64,000 bases of DNA from Sitta carolinensis (Eukaryota; Chordata; Aves; Passeriformes; Sittidae): assembly GCA_032173965.1 (NCBI GenBank), contig CM063288.1, positions 17,486,001 to 17,550,000 on the forward strand, in the 5' to 3' direction. Made by a program: the position numbers and the translations under genes. Below, piece by piece: positions 34,720 to 47,399 of the stretch. Numbering within the stretch: position 1 is the stretch's first letter; every line of letters starts with the position of its first letter. Under the pieces are notes generated by a model, which saw only the letters and a list, made by a program, of their open reading frames with translations, was not told the origin of the DNA and ran no database searches.

Positions 34720-37700
34720 TCAGTGAAGAATCAGGAAGACAATATGTGTCTGTATCCCACTCCTCCATACAAACTAAGGGCATCTGTCCTTGAATCCGCA
34801 GAGTGAGTGTTACAGCAACTTTAAAAAGGTTGTCCAGAAGATTACTGTCAGAGTGCATTTATTACTATGAATTCTAAGTATCTGGTTTCAAACTACTATG
34901 TAGGCTCTATCACATTGCTGTTTCCCAGTATTGCAAGACTCTTAATGGAAAAAACAATCCCTGCTCATCATATAAACCACTTCTGGATCTGACTCAGTGA
35001 CAACTGAATACAACCACGTGAGTTCTCCTGAGTTGATCACTAATTGGTCCTTTATGGCAAGTATTGCCACCTCCAGGAATTTGCATCACACAGAAACATA
35101 AAAACTGTGAAATAATTACAGAAGAGCTACAGGGAGAGAGTGTAGCCACAAGCAATGCTCTGGCCTCTCCTCCTGGGCTGTGTCATGCTCTCCTCAAGCA
35201 GCAGCAGGGCCAGCAGGGGCAGCTGCCCTGCCATCAGGAACTCCCAGTCCCTTCCACTGCACAGGTGCATCATTGAAGAGTTCCCCCATCCTCCCCCATC
35301 CCCCTTCTGGGGATTAACGTTTTGCCTCATTGTAACTATATCTGCTCCCATGAAATTATCTGAATTGCAAAATAACCAAATAAAAGCAAAAAATTACCAT
35401 ACTTATTTTCTAGATTTATTTTTCCCCTGTTAGCAGGGGTCATTCCTCAGCACCAAGCAGAAGCGTAGGAGAGAAGCGGGAGGCAGAGCTCTGTGTGTGG
35501 AGGAGTGGCCCCTTCGATAGACAATTTTCCACCAGAATTTTTCACAAAACTTGTGCAGCACTGGAGGCAGCTTTGTGACATTCCTGGGGTATTTAACATT
35601 ATTGATCTTTTTGACAAATGAGTAATGTAATACGTTCATTACCATTAATCATCCTTTTTCTAATTCAGGTAAACAAGGGCTAGTTTGGCTCATGCTCAGC
35701 TAATATCTATTTTTGTGATTATTTTTACAAGGACCCTGTTTTATGAAATTCAAATATGTATTTATTTGGAAGACAAATATTGATGTTCTTTTAATTTTAG
35801 CAAAGAATTCCATGAAGGATCAACTTTCCTAGCTATTCTATTACAGAAACAAAAAACAAATACGCTATTGTGTCTTAGAACTACATTTTAAAACTGGGTC
35901 TGATGGTTTTGGCTCTATTAGCATGGAAGTCGACAGTTAGTTTCACAACAATGCTGGGTGGAGAAGAATCAGATTCCCATCCCCTTGCTTGCCTTTGGCA
36001 GCTGGGTTGTTATTAGATGTGATTAAAACCCCCACAAGTTCCCATCACACGAGAAATCAGCTCATGGGTTGCCCAGTGCAAATGCTGCTCCCAGAAGGTT
36101 CTGCTTTGCTCAGCAGGTGTTTGCTTGGGGTGTGAACTGGGAGCATCACATGGGCTGGCTGTGGCACTGCTTTTACTTGCCTTTCCACCAGGAAGGAACA
36201 TTACTGATCCCCCCACCCTTTCCCCAACTCATCAGCATCCTTTATCCCCAGGATGTCAACCACCCTGCAGGGGACAAAGAAGCATGAAGAGTCTGATTTT
36301 CCAAACATATCCTCCCTGTTGTGATATATTTCAATAACATTAAAAATACCTCCCTGTTATCTGCTCCAAATCTCTCTAGTTAGAACTGTTAAGAATTGGT
36401 AAATGTACTTCTCAGGTTGCTTTAGCTGGCTCCTTCAGAAACCCTTCATCTGCTCATGCTTCCTTTTCACACCTTTTTCAGTGCTGATACTGGGCCTGTT
36501 CTCACTGGTTTTTAAACACAGACTTTTTAAATCAGATTTTGAGCTGGGCTTTTTCTTTTTCCTGGGAACTGTAGGCAGGAGCACTACTAAGTTTTCGAGC
36601 CCTGCTGTCCCTCTGGTCTCCCAGGAACTCTGGAGAGCTGTGATGCTGCAGCACGAGCACTGTTTCCCATGCCCTGCCTTTCTAACATTTGTGGCAGCAC
36701 TATTTTTAGAAAGGATAAAGGTGATACTGCTATTTTCCCCTAATATTACTATTTCAGTGCTCTGATGCTGTTCTACATGTACAGTACTGACAGCCTCATC
36801 ACAGAATAATTTATAAATACAGATGTAAAGCACATTTATTTCTCCTAATGAACATACCAATAATGCTCTCACAGTGATAATTCTGTTTTCTGAAACCAAC
36901 AAACCCTGAAATAATATTGATAGGATCAATTGCTTGAAACTTGGTAGAAACAGTTTATATTGAAGATACAAGAAGTCACAATAGGAATTCTGTAAGGCAA
37001 ATGACTCCACAGAGAATAAAAGGTATGAAAAAAATCTCACATTTTTTAAAAAAACACAGCTTCAATAATTTATCATGTCATTTAAAAGACTGAATAGAGG
37101 TAAATATTGAGATTTTATGGACTAAAAAGGAATTATTCCTAAAATATGCCATTAGATAATACAGAACTGTCATTTCATTTTTAACAGCCTCAGTTTCCAA
37201 TAATTGCAATACCAAGCACTAAGAATGTTTTTCATTAGAGTTCAACAAAATTCTCTCTTATGCCTTTGAATGCAAAAAAAAAGGTGGAATCTTCAAAAAA
37301 TCCGGATTATGGTGGAATCATTGTAAAAATCCACCATTAATGTAAATTCAGTTAGTTAAGATGTGTATTAATAAATATGTGCTGCAGCCTCACACCATTT
37401 TCTGGTATAAAGCTTTCTAGGGCACATGAAGAAGGTCTCCTCCACTGCCTCACCCCTTTTTACTATCTGATTTTACACCACACAGATAGTGGTATAAGAA
37501 TGAGAAAAAGCAGCTTACTGCTACTTCTTGGGCTCTCAAGTGTCTGATGGCTGATTCAGAGAGAAAGAAGTTTAACAGTGAATCATTTCAGAGAAAAAAA
37601 AAAAAAGCTAAGAGATAGTACTTCTGAACTGGATCAGCTAGGCAAGAAATAAAACTGGAGCTTCACCAAGTTTCAGATAGCTCCAAGAAGACAATGTCAG

Positions 37701-40700
37701 AGGAGTTTCAGACATATTGCCTTGAAAATGAAGTTAGGAAGAGAATGACTGAGTAGTAAATCACAGAAAAGCTGGAAACTGAGGCAATGTAAAAAGAACT
37801 TGACATCTCAAATAGTCAGAGGACTAATAAGAATTGATACAGAAAGGCTGTCCCTGACAGCTGAACTGGTTCACATGGGTAGATGGAAGAAATGGAGGCC
37901 ACACAACTCCTCTTCTTTTCCTGCCGGTTGTATTAGGAACATCACATTTTGATGGTCCGATTCACTTAAGGTGGAGACAAGAAATAAGAATCCCATGCCA
38001 TGAAACTGCACTTAGAAAATGATTTTTAGTCTTGTGCCTTTTAATCCACAGCACTAAGGGTCATTTTGGTCTTTAGGCACAAATGTGTAACTTTACAACA
38101 ATAGAATTCATCTAAGATCAGGTGGCTGGACAATATTTTATTTGTCCTACTTTTAAAGCATGGCAAAATAAGGAAGAAAAGAGCATGTCTTTCTCTCCCA
38201 CCTCTGATAATTGATACAAAACTGAATGATTCCAGTCACGTACTTTAATTCTTAAGCTGATATACTTTCTTCATCTGATGTTATCATTGACTGCTTTTTC
38301 CATTGTCATTAATACCTATGATTGCAGACAGGTAAATAACTGCTGGACAGCATAAGCACTCTCTTACATGATTATCCTCTAGAGACCTTAGTTTTATTTG
38401 CAGTAGCTCTCTGTCTTTTCACAAAGCAAAGGAATGTATAGATAGTATAAAGCTATAGAAGAAATTCAGATATATGATATTGCCTGCTAAAACATTTCCT
38501 GATTGTCTTAGGCTACCTGCTGGCTCCGCTACAGCCTTTCAAAAATAAGAAATCAAAGACTAGGGAAATGTTCTGAGCTATGTAGTGTTCATAGTGGGCT
38601 TCTCTGCCGCTTCACAGAAACTGCAACATGTTAGCAGTTCCTATCATTGACCTTCCCTGTATTTTTTGCAGCTTCAGCTTGAAGTTTGCTTGCTTTGATA
38701 TAAATCATTGCAACGCTGCATCACAATGGAGCAAAATCACACTACACAGGGTAACAGGGGAAGCTGATAACTGGACTTTGGCTGATTATGATTCTTTGCT
38801 GTAATAGTGGGAAGTACCTTGAAACTTAAAACTCTCCAGTATAGGATCATCAGGTTTGAATATCTTATTAAGTTATCATTTTTATGGTAACTGGCAACAT
38901 GTTGGCAACCATGATAGGCTCGAAAGAATACAAACAAATTGTATTTGGAAAAAAAAATAATTGAAAATTGTGTATTGAGGTATTCTCCTATTATCATTCT
39001 TATCCTTTCTGTTTTTAATGGTGCTGATCCAAATGTCTCAGAGCTGTTTAGAAAGCAACTTTAGAGCTTGCTGGGATCACGTATATGTTCTTCAGTGCTT
39101 GTTTTGCATATAGGGTGCTGCCCAAGTGGGTGTGGTAATTTCAACAGTTTACAGTCTATTTATTTAATATTCCTGAAGAAAGAAACTTTAAATGATGAAC
39201 AGGATTTGCCTGACATGTTTGCTCCACAGGTTACAACTCACTTTGGTATTATTGCAGCTACAAAAGCCAGACCTCCAAGCCCCAATCTTGCTCATATGAA
39301 ATTATAATAATGATATGCAGCCTATGACAGCTTCTTTTTCAGATTTGCTTTTCCAAGCACCCCTACTGAAATTAAAATTGCAACCCAGATCAATTTCTGC
39401 AGGGAAATTGAAACAAAAAGAAAATAATGAATAAAGGAAGATTTCTTATACATAATCATTTATACTCCTAAAACTTACACCATTGATTGCTGACCTCTGA
39501 AAGGTGGAGAAAGCACCTGTCCCCTGAGTAGATACTCAGAGTGTAGATTTTGTCTATTGTGACTTGGTATTCAAATAGCAGATTTTTTTTTCTTCCCACA
39601 CAATAATTCTCACATGTGTTAACCAGTGAAGAGAGAAAATTGGATGTATTGTGTATCATGGAAAAAAGATGTAGTGTAGACTGAAGAAAAGGCATAAGTA
39701 TTCAAGGGAGCAAAAAGATTTTTAAACATTTCCCTGATTTCTCTTTTGTTAGTTTGTACTTGTGCCTATGAAGGCAAACTTTGCACTAGTTTCTGAGATG
39801 ATAAAACTTCTACATGGTACAAGGAAGTACAGTTTGAACAATAATGAGCAGTCACTAGCCCTTTCCAGCAGGTTAAGATTTATTTTAGATACTTACAATC
39901 ACCAGAAAAGCTTAACAGTTAGTAGCAGAAAAATTCTGAATTTTTATCCAGGATGTCTATTTAGTAGGAAAAGTGTAGCCAAAGGCTGCTGTTACCCAAA
40001 ATTACATTTGGACACATTGGCAGCTACCACTGTCAATGGAAACAGTGAAATAAGCTCTCCCATCAATTTGCTGGGTTAGAAAGTTGACATTACTTTATTA
40101 GCATCACCGCATGCATGGGGAATTCTCCTCAAAGCATGCATGCCCAGTAGCCTAAAAGACCAGGTTATATTCCTCAAACTAATACATATTCATCACATTT
40201 CCTGAATACATGCATATACGCTAATTGTTTCATGGACTTAATTCAGGTATGGTTCTGGATCTTCTGATGAATCTTTCCTCCTTGAGAGTACCTCAAATAT
40301 GTGGTCAGGTCATAATGTACTCTTCTTATCATTCTTTGTTCTGACACACAATTTTCATTCTCAAAACTAAAGATACCTGCTACTACATATTAATCACTAA
40401 AATAAGTAAAAATGAAGTATTAGCTGGCACAAGACTTATTAATCTTAGATGTAGGGAGTTAAAGCAAGGCCACATAAACCTCAGGTTTGTTTGTAATAAA
40501 CACCGTATGCTTCAAAGCTAAGCATTAACTGTGAATATAGGCTAAAGTTAAAAGAATTTTAAGCTAAAGGTAAAAGAATTTTTCCAACATCTTCCTTTAC
40601 TCCTGCTCAGACCTCTTCTTAAAAAATTAACTTGCTTGGTAACACCATTAGACAGAGGTTCTGTAGCTTGAGCACAGAATCTTTACTGACCTTAGAAATT

Positions 40701-43200
40701 CCTGCAAGCCACTAGACTTTTACCTTCTACAAGCTATTGACAAATGCTTCCACGTATGGACTCTGGTAAGGCTATATCACAGTATGTCCTACAGTAATTT
40801 CCTCCAGATCACGTGTCTAATTGCAACTCTGAATAAATTTCTGAACAGGATGGCGTAGTTATTAGACTTCATATTCTTGTCACACATGTGGGTCCATGTC
40901 AGAAAAGTGAGCCACTGGGCTTGGCATCATATGAGTCAAGGGAAAAGAAAACCAATCTTATGGAAGAAAGATCATTCAGTGGCTCTCTGCTTAATATTTT
41001 CAGCAGAAAAGTAATAGTGGTCTAAATACACAAAGGACAACAAAGTAAAGACAGGTTTTGTGTCAAATTCCAAATTCCATGCTCATGAATTCTCCTCCCC
41101 TGACACCCCCAAAAACACTTAGACACAAACAAAGCTTGGTAGGGGAAAACTCCTTCAGCAATCATCTAGGGAGATGAAACTCAAATGAGAAGTGGGAAAT
41201 CTAGATTACATGAGTACAGATTCCCACCTAGTGACACCGGTGACAAATGTAACCACCCAGATAGGTGAAAATCTCAGGTGTCCAAGCAGACTCAGCCAGC
41301 ATCAAAAGCCCAAGATTTATTTGCCCCCGGGGCTGAGCTATAGGGGACACCTACTCATTACAGAATTGTTTTTCTTTCCTCCTTCCTTTTCCCACCCGTC
41401 TGTAAGAGCACTTTGCTCATTCAGGCCAGATCTGATCACATTTTCTCCTATTCTCCATCCTCTTTTGGCTTCTGGGCATCTTTAATATGCACAACAAAGT
41501 GTCAGTTTCATTACCAGCAATCTGTATTCAAGGATATAAAATTTGTGTAAATTCCACAGCATTGCACAGTGTTTCCGTTTAACCTGAATGAAATTCAAGT
41601 GCAAATGAGGTGTTAGTCATTCATGAATAGAACCCATAATGTGTAGACATGTTTTTTTAAGGTGAATTTAGTACCAAGCAAAAGGTGCCAAATTGACAAC
41701 ACTGAAAACTGAAGTCCGCTACAGATTCTTGTAAAAGGGATGATGGGGGAAGGCAAGCCACGCTCCTGCTTATAAGTGCTGACAACTTGCACTAGGGATG
41801 GAAAGATAATTCAAACATAACGTCCCTTTAAGGCTTCACTCTCTGTAGAGGGAGTATTAGTCCCTACACAAATCTAGTGGGTTTTGTGACTCAAAAATTT
41901 CAGGGTATGGAAGACTGAGAAATGAAGAGCTCTGAATCATTTCACTTAAAGCATTCTGTAATGAGATTTAATCAACATTCAACACCTAGGGGTGAAATTC
42001 CCCTCCTTTCCATAGATTTATTTTGTTATACTCCCAGGATGGTCTCCAATTTGTTATTGTTAAACAAGTGATGTCATCCCCAAGTAACTAAAATAACTGG
42101 AAGTGCTAGAAATAAGTGTCAAAGAAAAGGCTGAAACAGTACTTTCATCTTGAAAATACCCAAGATTTGCTTTAAAACAAATACATAATCCTGCAATGTA
42201 AATGCCAGATGACACCCAGCCGGTGCACAGGTACTGACTGACCACAGAAAGATCTTCCACTCAATAAATAATTGAATATGGCAAATCCCATCCTGCAGTT
42301 TCTCACTTGTAAAGCGCAGGCTGTAACTACCCTAGTTCAATGTGATTTGACATCTAGCAAGAAGGGGTTGTAGACAAGAACAACAGATTTTCTTTAAATA
42401 TCTTCTATACTACCTACATCCAGGCAAAACACAGTTCTGCATTTACAAAATATAGGGTTTTGAAGACAGTGACTGACTGCCAAGAATTGCAGGGAGGCAC
42501 CCTACAAAGGCTGCATGTCTGGTCAATGTCATGGCAAATAAATTTCCCTATGACTAAAGAAAGGCTACAAACACTGGAAAAACTCTAAACTTCAAATATG
42601 TGCAAATAGTTTCTGAACAGACAATTGTGTTTCAACAGTAAGAATATACTATAGATCCAAGAAAGATTTAGGTCAGTGCTCATTATCAGTCAAAGCAGCA
42701 AATAAACTATTAAGAATTTTTAGAAAGGAATAGAAATAGAACAGAAGTAAACAGTGCCTTTGAATAAATCTATGACTCACCTGCATTTTTAATATTTCTG
42801 CAGTTACGGTCTCTTTTCAGGAGGAAATGGTTAAATGAAAAAAGGCCAGTAAGGATGATGTATATCAGTAAAAAGGACTGTGTATGCAAGACCTCCTCAG
42901 CTTGAAAAAGCAAACTAGAAGCGAATGCAGAAGTCTATCCATGAGCAGTCAGGAAAGAGTGAAAGGGCATGATTCCCACAGCATCAGTTGTTCACCAATT
43001 CTCAGAAATGTAGACAGCAGCAAACAAAATCCAGTTCAAGAAGGAAAGTTTGAGCATGAGTGAGCAAACTTGTGGATCTCGCTGCAGAGGTCACAAGAGA
43101 GGACTGGGACAAAACACAGAGAAGAATTTTGTGGAGTTTTCTGCAAGAAACATCCAGCTCAGAAAAAAACCTGAGCTGAAAACTGTTGGAAGTGGAGGAG
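34720..43200. other. Non-coding, repeat-poor stretch
   Basis: No supported gene is seen in 8.5 kb. The longest frame is a 201-codon minus-strand open stretch (36435-37040). It has lysine- and phenylalanine-rich low-complexity ends and no domain. A short tandem duplication lies at 40541-40582. Otherwise this is ordinary AT-rich DNA. Confidence 0.5.
40541..40582. repeat. Two-copy ~21-bp tandem duplication
   Basis: GCTAAAGTTAAAAGAATTTT is followed directly by GCTAAAGGTAAAAGAATTTT, differing at a single position. This is a local duplication of unknown significance. Confidence 0.8.
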
Positions 43201-43204
43201 TAGA

Positions 43205-43317
43205 AGAGGTAGCAACATACTGCCTTGGTCTGACTAGACATCCACTGTCAGAAGTAGGACGCTGGACTAGATGAACCTTAACCCAACCCAGTAGGACCAT
43301 TCCTATGTTCTTATGTT
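43205..43317 (+). repeat. Old CR1-like LINE 3' tail
   Basis: 'catccactgtcagaagtaggacgctggactagatgaacctt' leads into 'cccagtaggaccattcctatgttcttatgtt'. This is the characteristic end of the ancient sauropsid CR1 lineage, including the ATGTTCTTATGTT terminal microsatellite. The copy is 5'-truncated and plus-oriented. Confidence 0.7.
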
Positions 43318-43319
43318 GC

Positions 43320-44110
43320 TGGCTTTATCTCACAGCACGTAGCTATAGATTTCCAATAGCTGAGTGCAGATAACATAAAGCTATAAACCAGGTAGTTTTG
43401 CTGGCACTGACTGTGATATCTGCCCATTCACCCTGTGATGCTTAAGTGAGCCTTGACACGTACCCACATTGGGTGTCCCTCAGAAATACAAGCACATGCA
43501 TGTGTGCATGTGTATGTGTTGGGGTGAGTAGAGGAGGGGTAACCCACAACTTCACCCCCATGCAGCTGGTGATCTGACAAATGGTCTGACTCGTTCCCAT
43601 TTACTCTTGTTGCTGTGGATTAGCATGAACAGAGGCAGAAAAAGATTTCAGCACAGACTGGAACATGGTCAAGCAAGAACAGGAGACTGTGAAGAAGATA
43701 AAGTCTTTGGCAGCTCAGGGTAGCATGTCTCAGTAAAAGCCACAGATTCTCTAGGACAGTCTTCTTCAGAATGTGAATTTACCATCGACACAGCTTGCCA
43801 AAAAAGCAGCACTGCTGGCTTTTAACGCACATACAGGTACAGTGCTCCAAGCCTCACTTCCAAAGTGCACAACCAACTGCTATCTACAAAACAAAGTGTC
43901 AAGCTTCCTTTGCTTCATCAAATCATGCACTGCAAGAACGTCATGTTACTCCAAGGATTATTATTTGTAAGATAAACATTTTTTAAATAAAAATCTCCCT
44001 TAAACAGTCACTTAATTTCCTGGCTTTTCTTCTTCCTAAGCACTCCCTCCTTTGCATAACTCTAAGGGCTGTTGAGTGGTAGATAGAGCAATTGCCATTT
44101 TAAAATTAAC
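43320..44110. other. Non-coding stretch
   Basis: No gene is seen. It includes an imperfect alternating purine-pyrimidine (CATG/TGTG) segment near 43493-43521. Confidence 0.6.
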
Positions 44111-44114
44111 ATAC

Positions 44115-44255
44115 CTTGACACACATATTCACAGATGCCATGGAGTGCCTCATAAATTTGCACATCATCTTTGCATGTGTGCTGTGATTCTCCGCAAGGA
44201 TAAAGATGGTGAAAAACTGCCCAAGACTCCCTGGGACTTCTCCTGCTCCTGTGGA
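44115..44255 (-). other. Candidate spliced exon C
   Basis: On the minus strand a very good acceptor (CTTTCCTGTCTCATTCCACAG) and a consensus donor (GTCAAG then GTATGT) bound exactly 141 bp. Two frames are open. One runs codon-boundary to codon-boundary for 47 codons (including LGQFFTIFILAENHS) and is phase-compatible with candidate exon B. The other contains WAVFHHLYPCGESQ. The splice signals are among the best in the window, but the peptide is not recognised. The exon could be coding, an untranslated or lncRNA exon, or chance. Confidence 0.3.
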
Positions 44256-44269
44256 CTGTGGAATGAGAC

Positions 44270-45870
44270 AGGAAAGAATTAACACTGCCTTCCAAAGTGA
44301 CCAAAACCATATCTTTTATACAATGATAAACAAACCCCTGCAATTGCAGCAGAATGACACTGCTGGTAATTGTCACAGCTGCCCCAAAGTAAGCACTGCA
44401 CCCCACGTTTGCATTGTCCCTGATTCTTACTATTTTCTACAGAGGTAGTTCAGTAAAACTGAACTCCATAGATACCTCAAGTCATATGCATGTTAAAATA
44501 CATGGTTATATCCATGGTAAAATGTTACTGTGAAAACACATTTGATCAGCTTACAGTTTTTCAGTTCCTCTGGTTTGACAAAATGACTGAATCATTATGT
44601 GCAACATTACTAAGCATTCAAATCTGGTTGTCCAAAAATTATGAGCCCCCAAATTTGCTTTGAAATCACATGATTTTGAAGAATTGAGGTTATTTTGTCA
44701 TTTCTACTTGCTGAGCAGAATCTGAGAGAGAGTAAATAAAGGTGCGTGGTCTGCCCAGCCACTGGTGTTTGTCTCCTCTGCAGCAACAGCTAATTCCTTT
44801 GGGGACTGAAGGCCTTACAGTATTGCCAAAAATTTTAACTACAATGAAAGCTATGTGTCAGAGTAGCTTTTCAAAGGTTTTAAATAAACACTTCCCAAAA
44901 ATCAGGGGAGATCAGATCCATAGGCAGCCTTTGTTACTATGGTATGCCTTTTTTAGTTTAGAAAGGACAGGACTTTGCTTACACTTATTATTTCAATACT
45001 TTATCACCCATAACTCACTTCATTTTCTCATACGCTATAAGTTTTCCATATCCAGAACAGACTCTCTCTGGATCCTTTGCTAATGCTTTGAATTAATTTT
45101 TAAATTAGTTCCTCCCTGACTCTTGTTTAAATTTTAGGTGAAGAAGGAGGCTAGTACTAAAGGCAAGAATAAAAACTTTGTGTGACCATTTGGAACTCTC
45201 ACCCAATTATCATAATCATACTTTCTAATTTTTTTAATAAAACTAAAAATCCATATCTAAATAAAAGCTTTATTCCTCTATCAGAAATGAAACTTTATTC
45301 ATAGTTATTAACCATTACAGCAGACATACCCCTTATATAAATATCTATAAAGTAATGAGTCTTTCCTGGAATAAGATGCATATTAATTAGATCCTACAGC
45401 ACTTGAGAGACTTTGGTTCAATTCCCACCAGTAAGGTCAGGAAATGCATCCACAGTAGTTAGCAGCTAGTTTCAAAATCTCAATGCACCGAGCATGATGG
45501 GGTCATTCAGTGGAGCAGATACCCCAAGGGAAGGGTAAAACAAGAGCCAGGGATTATTTCACAGCACTGAACTGGTACACTGTGGGAGTGATGGACTTTC
45601 CTTTCAGAAGAGAAAAGCTTACCAGCATACTGTCCTTGTGGCCCACTCTCATTATGAAGAATGTAGCATGTGAAGCAATTAATTGGATGATATGGGCTGG
45701 AAAAAGCTAAGGAAATTGTGTGCGCATGTGTGTGTATGTGGTGGGAGACACTGATAGAGGAGAAGAAGGCCACCGTGCCCACAGTGACCCTGCACAGCCA
45801 GACACACATGAGGCAAACCCCAGTGCTGGTAGAACAAGCACCTGCATTTATCCCCACTACCTGTTCAACA
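44270..45870. other. Non-coding stretch
   Basis: No gene is seen. A tRNA B-box-like GGTTCAATTCCC occurs at about 45415 without a partner A box. It may be a remnant of an old SINE but is too weak to call. Confidence 0.5.
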
Positions 45871-45874
45871 GGCA

Positions 45875-46035
45875 GACGTGACGAAATAACCTCACGCCGC
45901 TGGAAGTGTTCAAAAGGAATGTGAAAGTGGCACTTGGGGATGTGGTTTAACAGTGAACATGGTGGTGGCTGGGCTAATGGCTGGTATTGACCATCTTAGA
46001 GATCTTTTCCAGCCTTAATGATTCTACAGTCTCTG
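45875..46035 (+). repeat. CR1 LINE 3' end
   Basis: 'tggaagtgttcaaaaggaatgtgaaagtggcacttggggatgtggttta' leads into 'accatcttagagatcttttccagccttaatgattcta'. This is the canonical avian CR1 3' end on the plus strand. It is 5'-truncated with an apparent small internal deletion before 45900. Only one unit of the terminal ATTCTATG microsatellite survives. Confidence 0.85.
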
Positions 46036-46039
46036 TAAG

Positions 46040-47395
46040 GCTTTGAAGCTCCAGTGCTGAGCAGGGTAAAATAATGCAAAAAGCCTTCTACCCACTTGAA
46101 TTTTAAATTCAAATTATTTGCTATTATGGGAAGATGCATTAAATATGTAATCTTTATCCATGGACTGCTAATGAACCAGGCTGTAAACACTAGAAGACTT
46201 TGTCCAGAATATGGATTTTACATGAGAACACAATTCTTTGAACACCTCCATGCTAGAGAGGTTTGTTGATTTTTTAATGTATACTTCTGTTATTCTATCA
46301 GTTGTGACAAACCAAACATATAGGAATATTATCTGTAATCTTTGAATTTTGCTCTTTTCCCATTTTGAATTACAGAAAATACACGGAACAAAAGTATTTT
46401 TATGTTAGATTTTAGTTTAAACAAGTTTAAAGAATTAATAAGTTTTTTTATGGAAGACAAAATTCTCCTGAGTTACTCATGGATGCAAAGACAGGAGAGA
46501 AAAATGGCTAATCAGGCTAAAAGTAAAATTATAATTTCTTTCAATGGTAAAAATTCTCTGGTAACTTTTCACTATATAAGTAGTTGTCATAGAAAAAGAA
46601 TCCTATGTGAATAAGCAGTCTTAATGTTTAGTAGTAGAAAAAATATGCTAGAAATGACAGAACTGGGGAGAGAAACTTTCTTCATGGGAAAGATACTCCA
46701 TTACACACCTTTTGAAGGTGCTACAGTTTTCTCTGAAGCATCTGATGCCCGCTGCATTTGGAGACAGGATACCAGGCTACTGTGACCTTTGGTCTGCTCT
46801 GGCATGGCAGTTCCTCTGCTCTTAGATTGCAGGCTGCACTAGCATACTATTTGAGTGAATTCAGTGTTGTATATCTACACAAATCATTTATAGGCAAATG
46901 GTTTATCAGAAATTTTAGGGAAAAAAAATTGATCTTGCAGGCAGTAAATAAGTAGTGGGTTTTATTAATTGTAATCACAATCATGCAGATTATATTCTCT
47001 AGGAGAAATATATTCTCCAGTGCCTGTTTCACCATGTGTGTATGGCACATAGAGGTGGTGTGTTACACTGGCTCTTCCATTACACTTACTGAAACCGACT
47101 AAAGGAAAGAGGAATCACACTTCAATGGGGGAAGAGCATAACTAACACACTGCACTTTTTTCTTCATATGCATCTTAGGTTTCTTGCTGCTCCAGTCCTG
47201 AACACCTACATGCCTCTGAGGGTGAGGGGTTATGGGGATCCAGGGTGTTTCTTCTCAGTCTACCTGTGAGGGTAATCAGCTTGAGGTGGAGTGTCAGGGT
47301 CCTGTGGGTCAACACTGGTTACACAGCTGGCACTGAAAAGAGCTGTGGCTTTTACAGGTAAGTGATCACCTTGAAGGACTAAGGATTTCTAGGAG
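46040..47395. other. Non-coding stretch
   Basis: No gene or recognisable repeat is seen. The frames present are short. Confidence 0.6.
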
Positions 47396-47399
47396 CAGA

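Noticed and set aside
45408..45430. GGTTCAATTCCC B-box match
   Set aside because: There is no A box at the proper distance; a single box is expected by chance.
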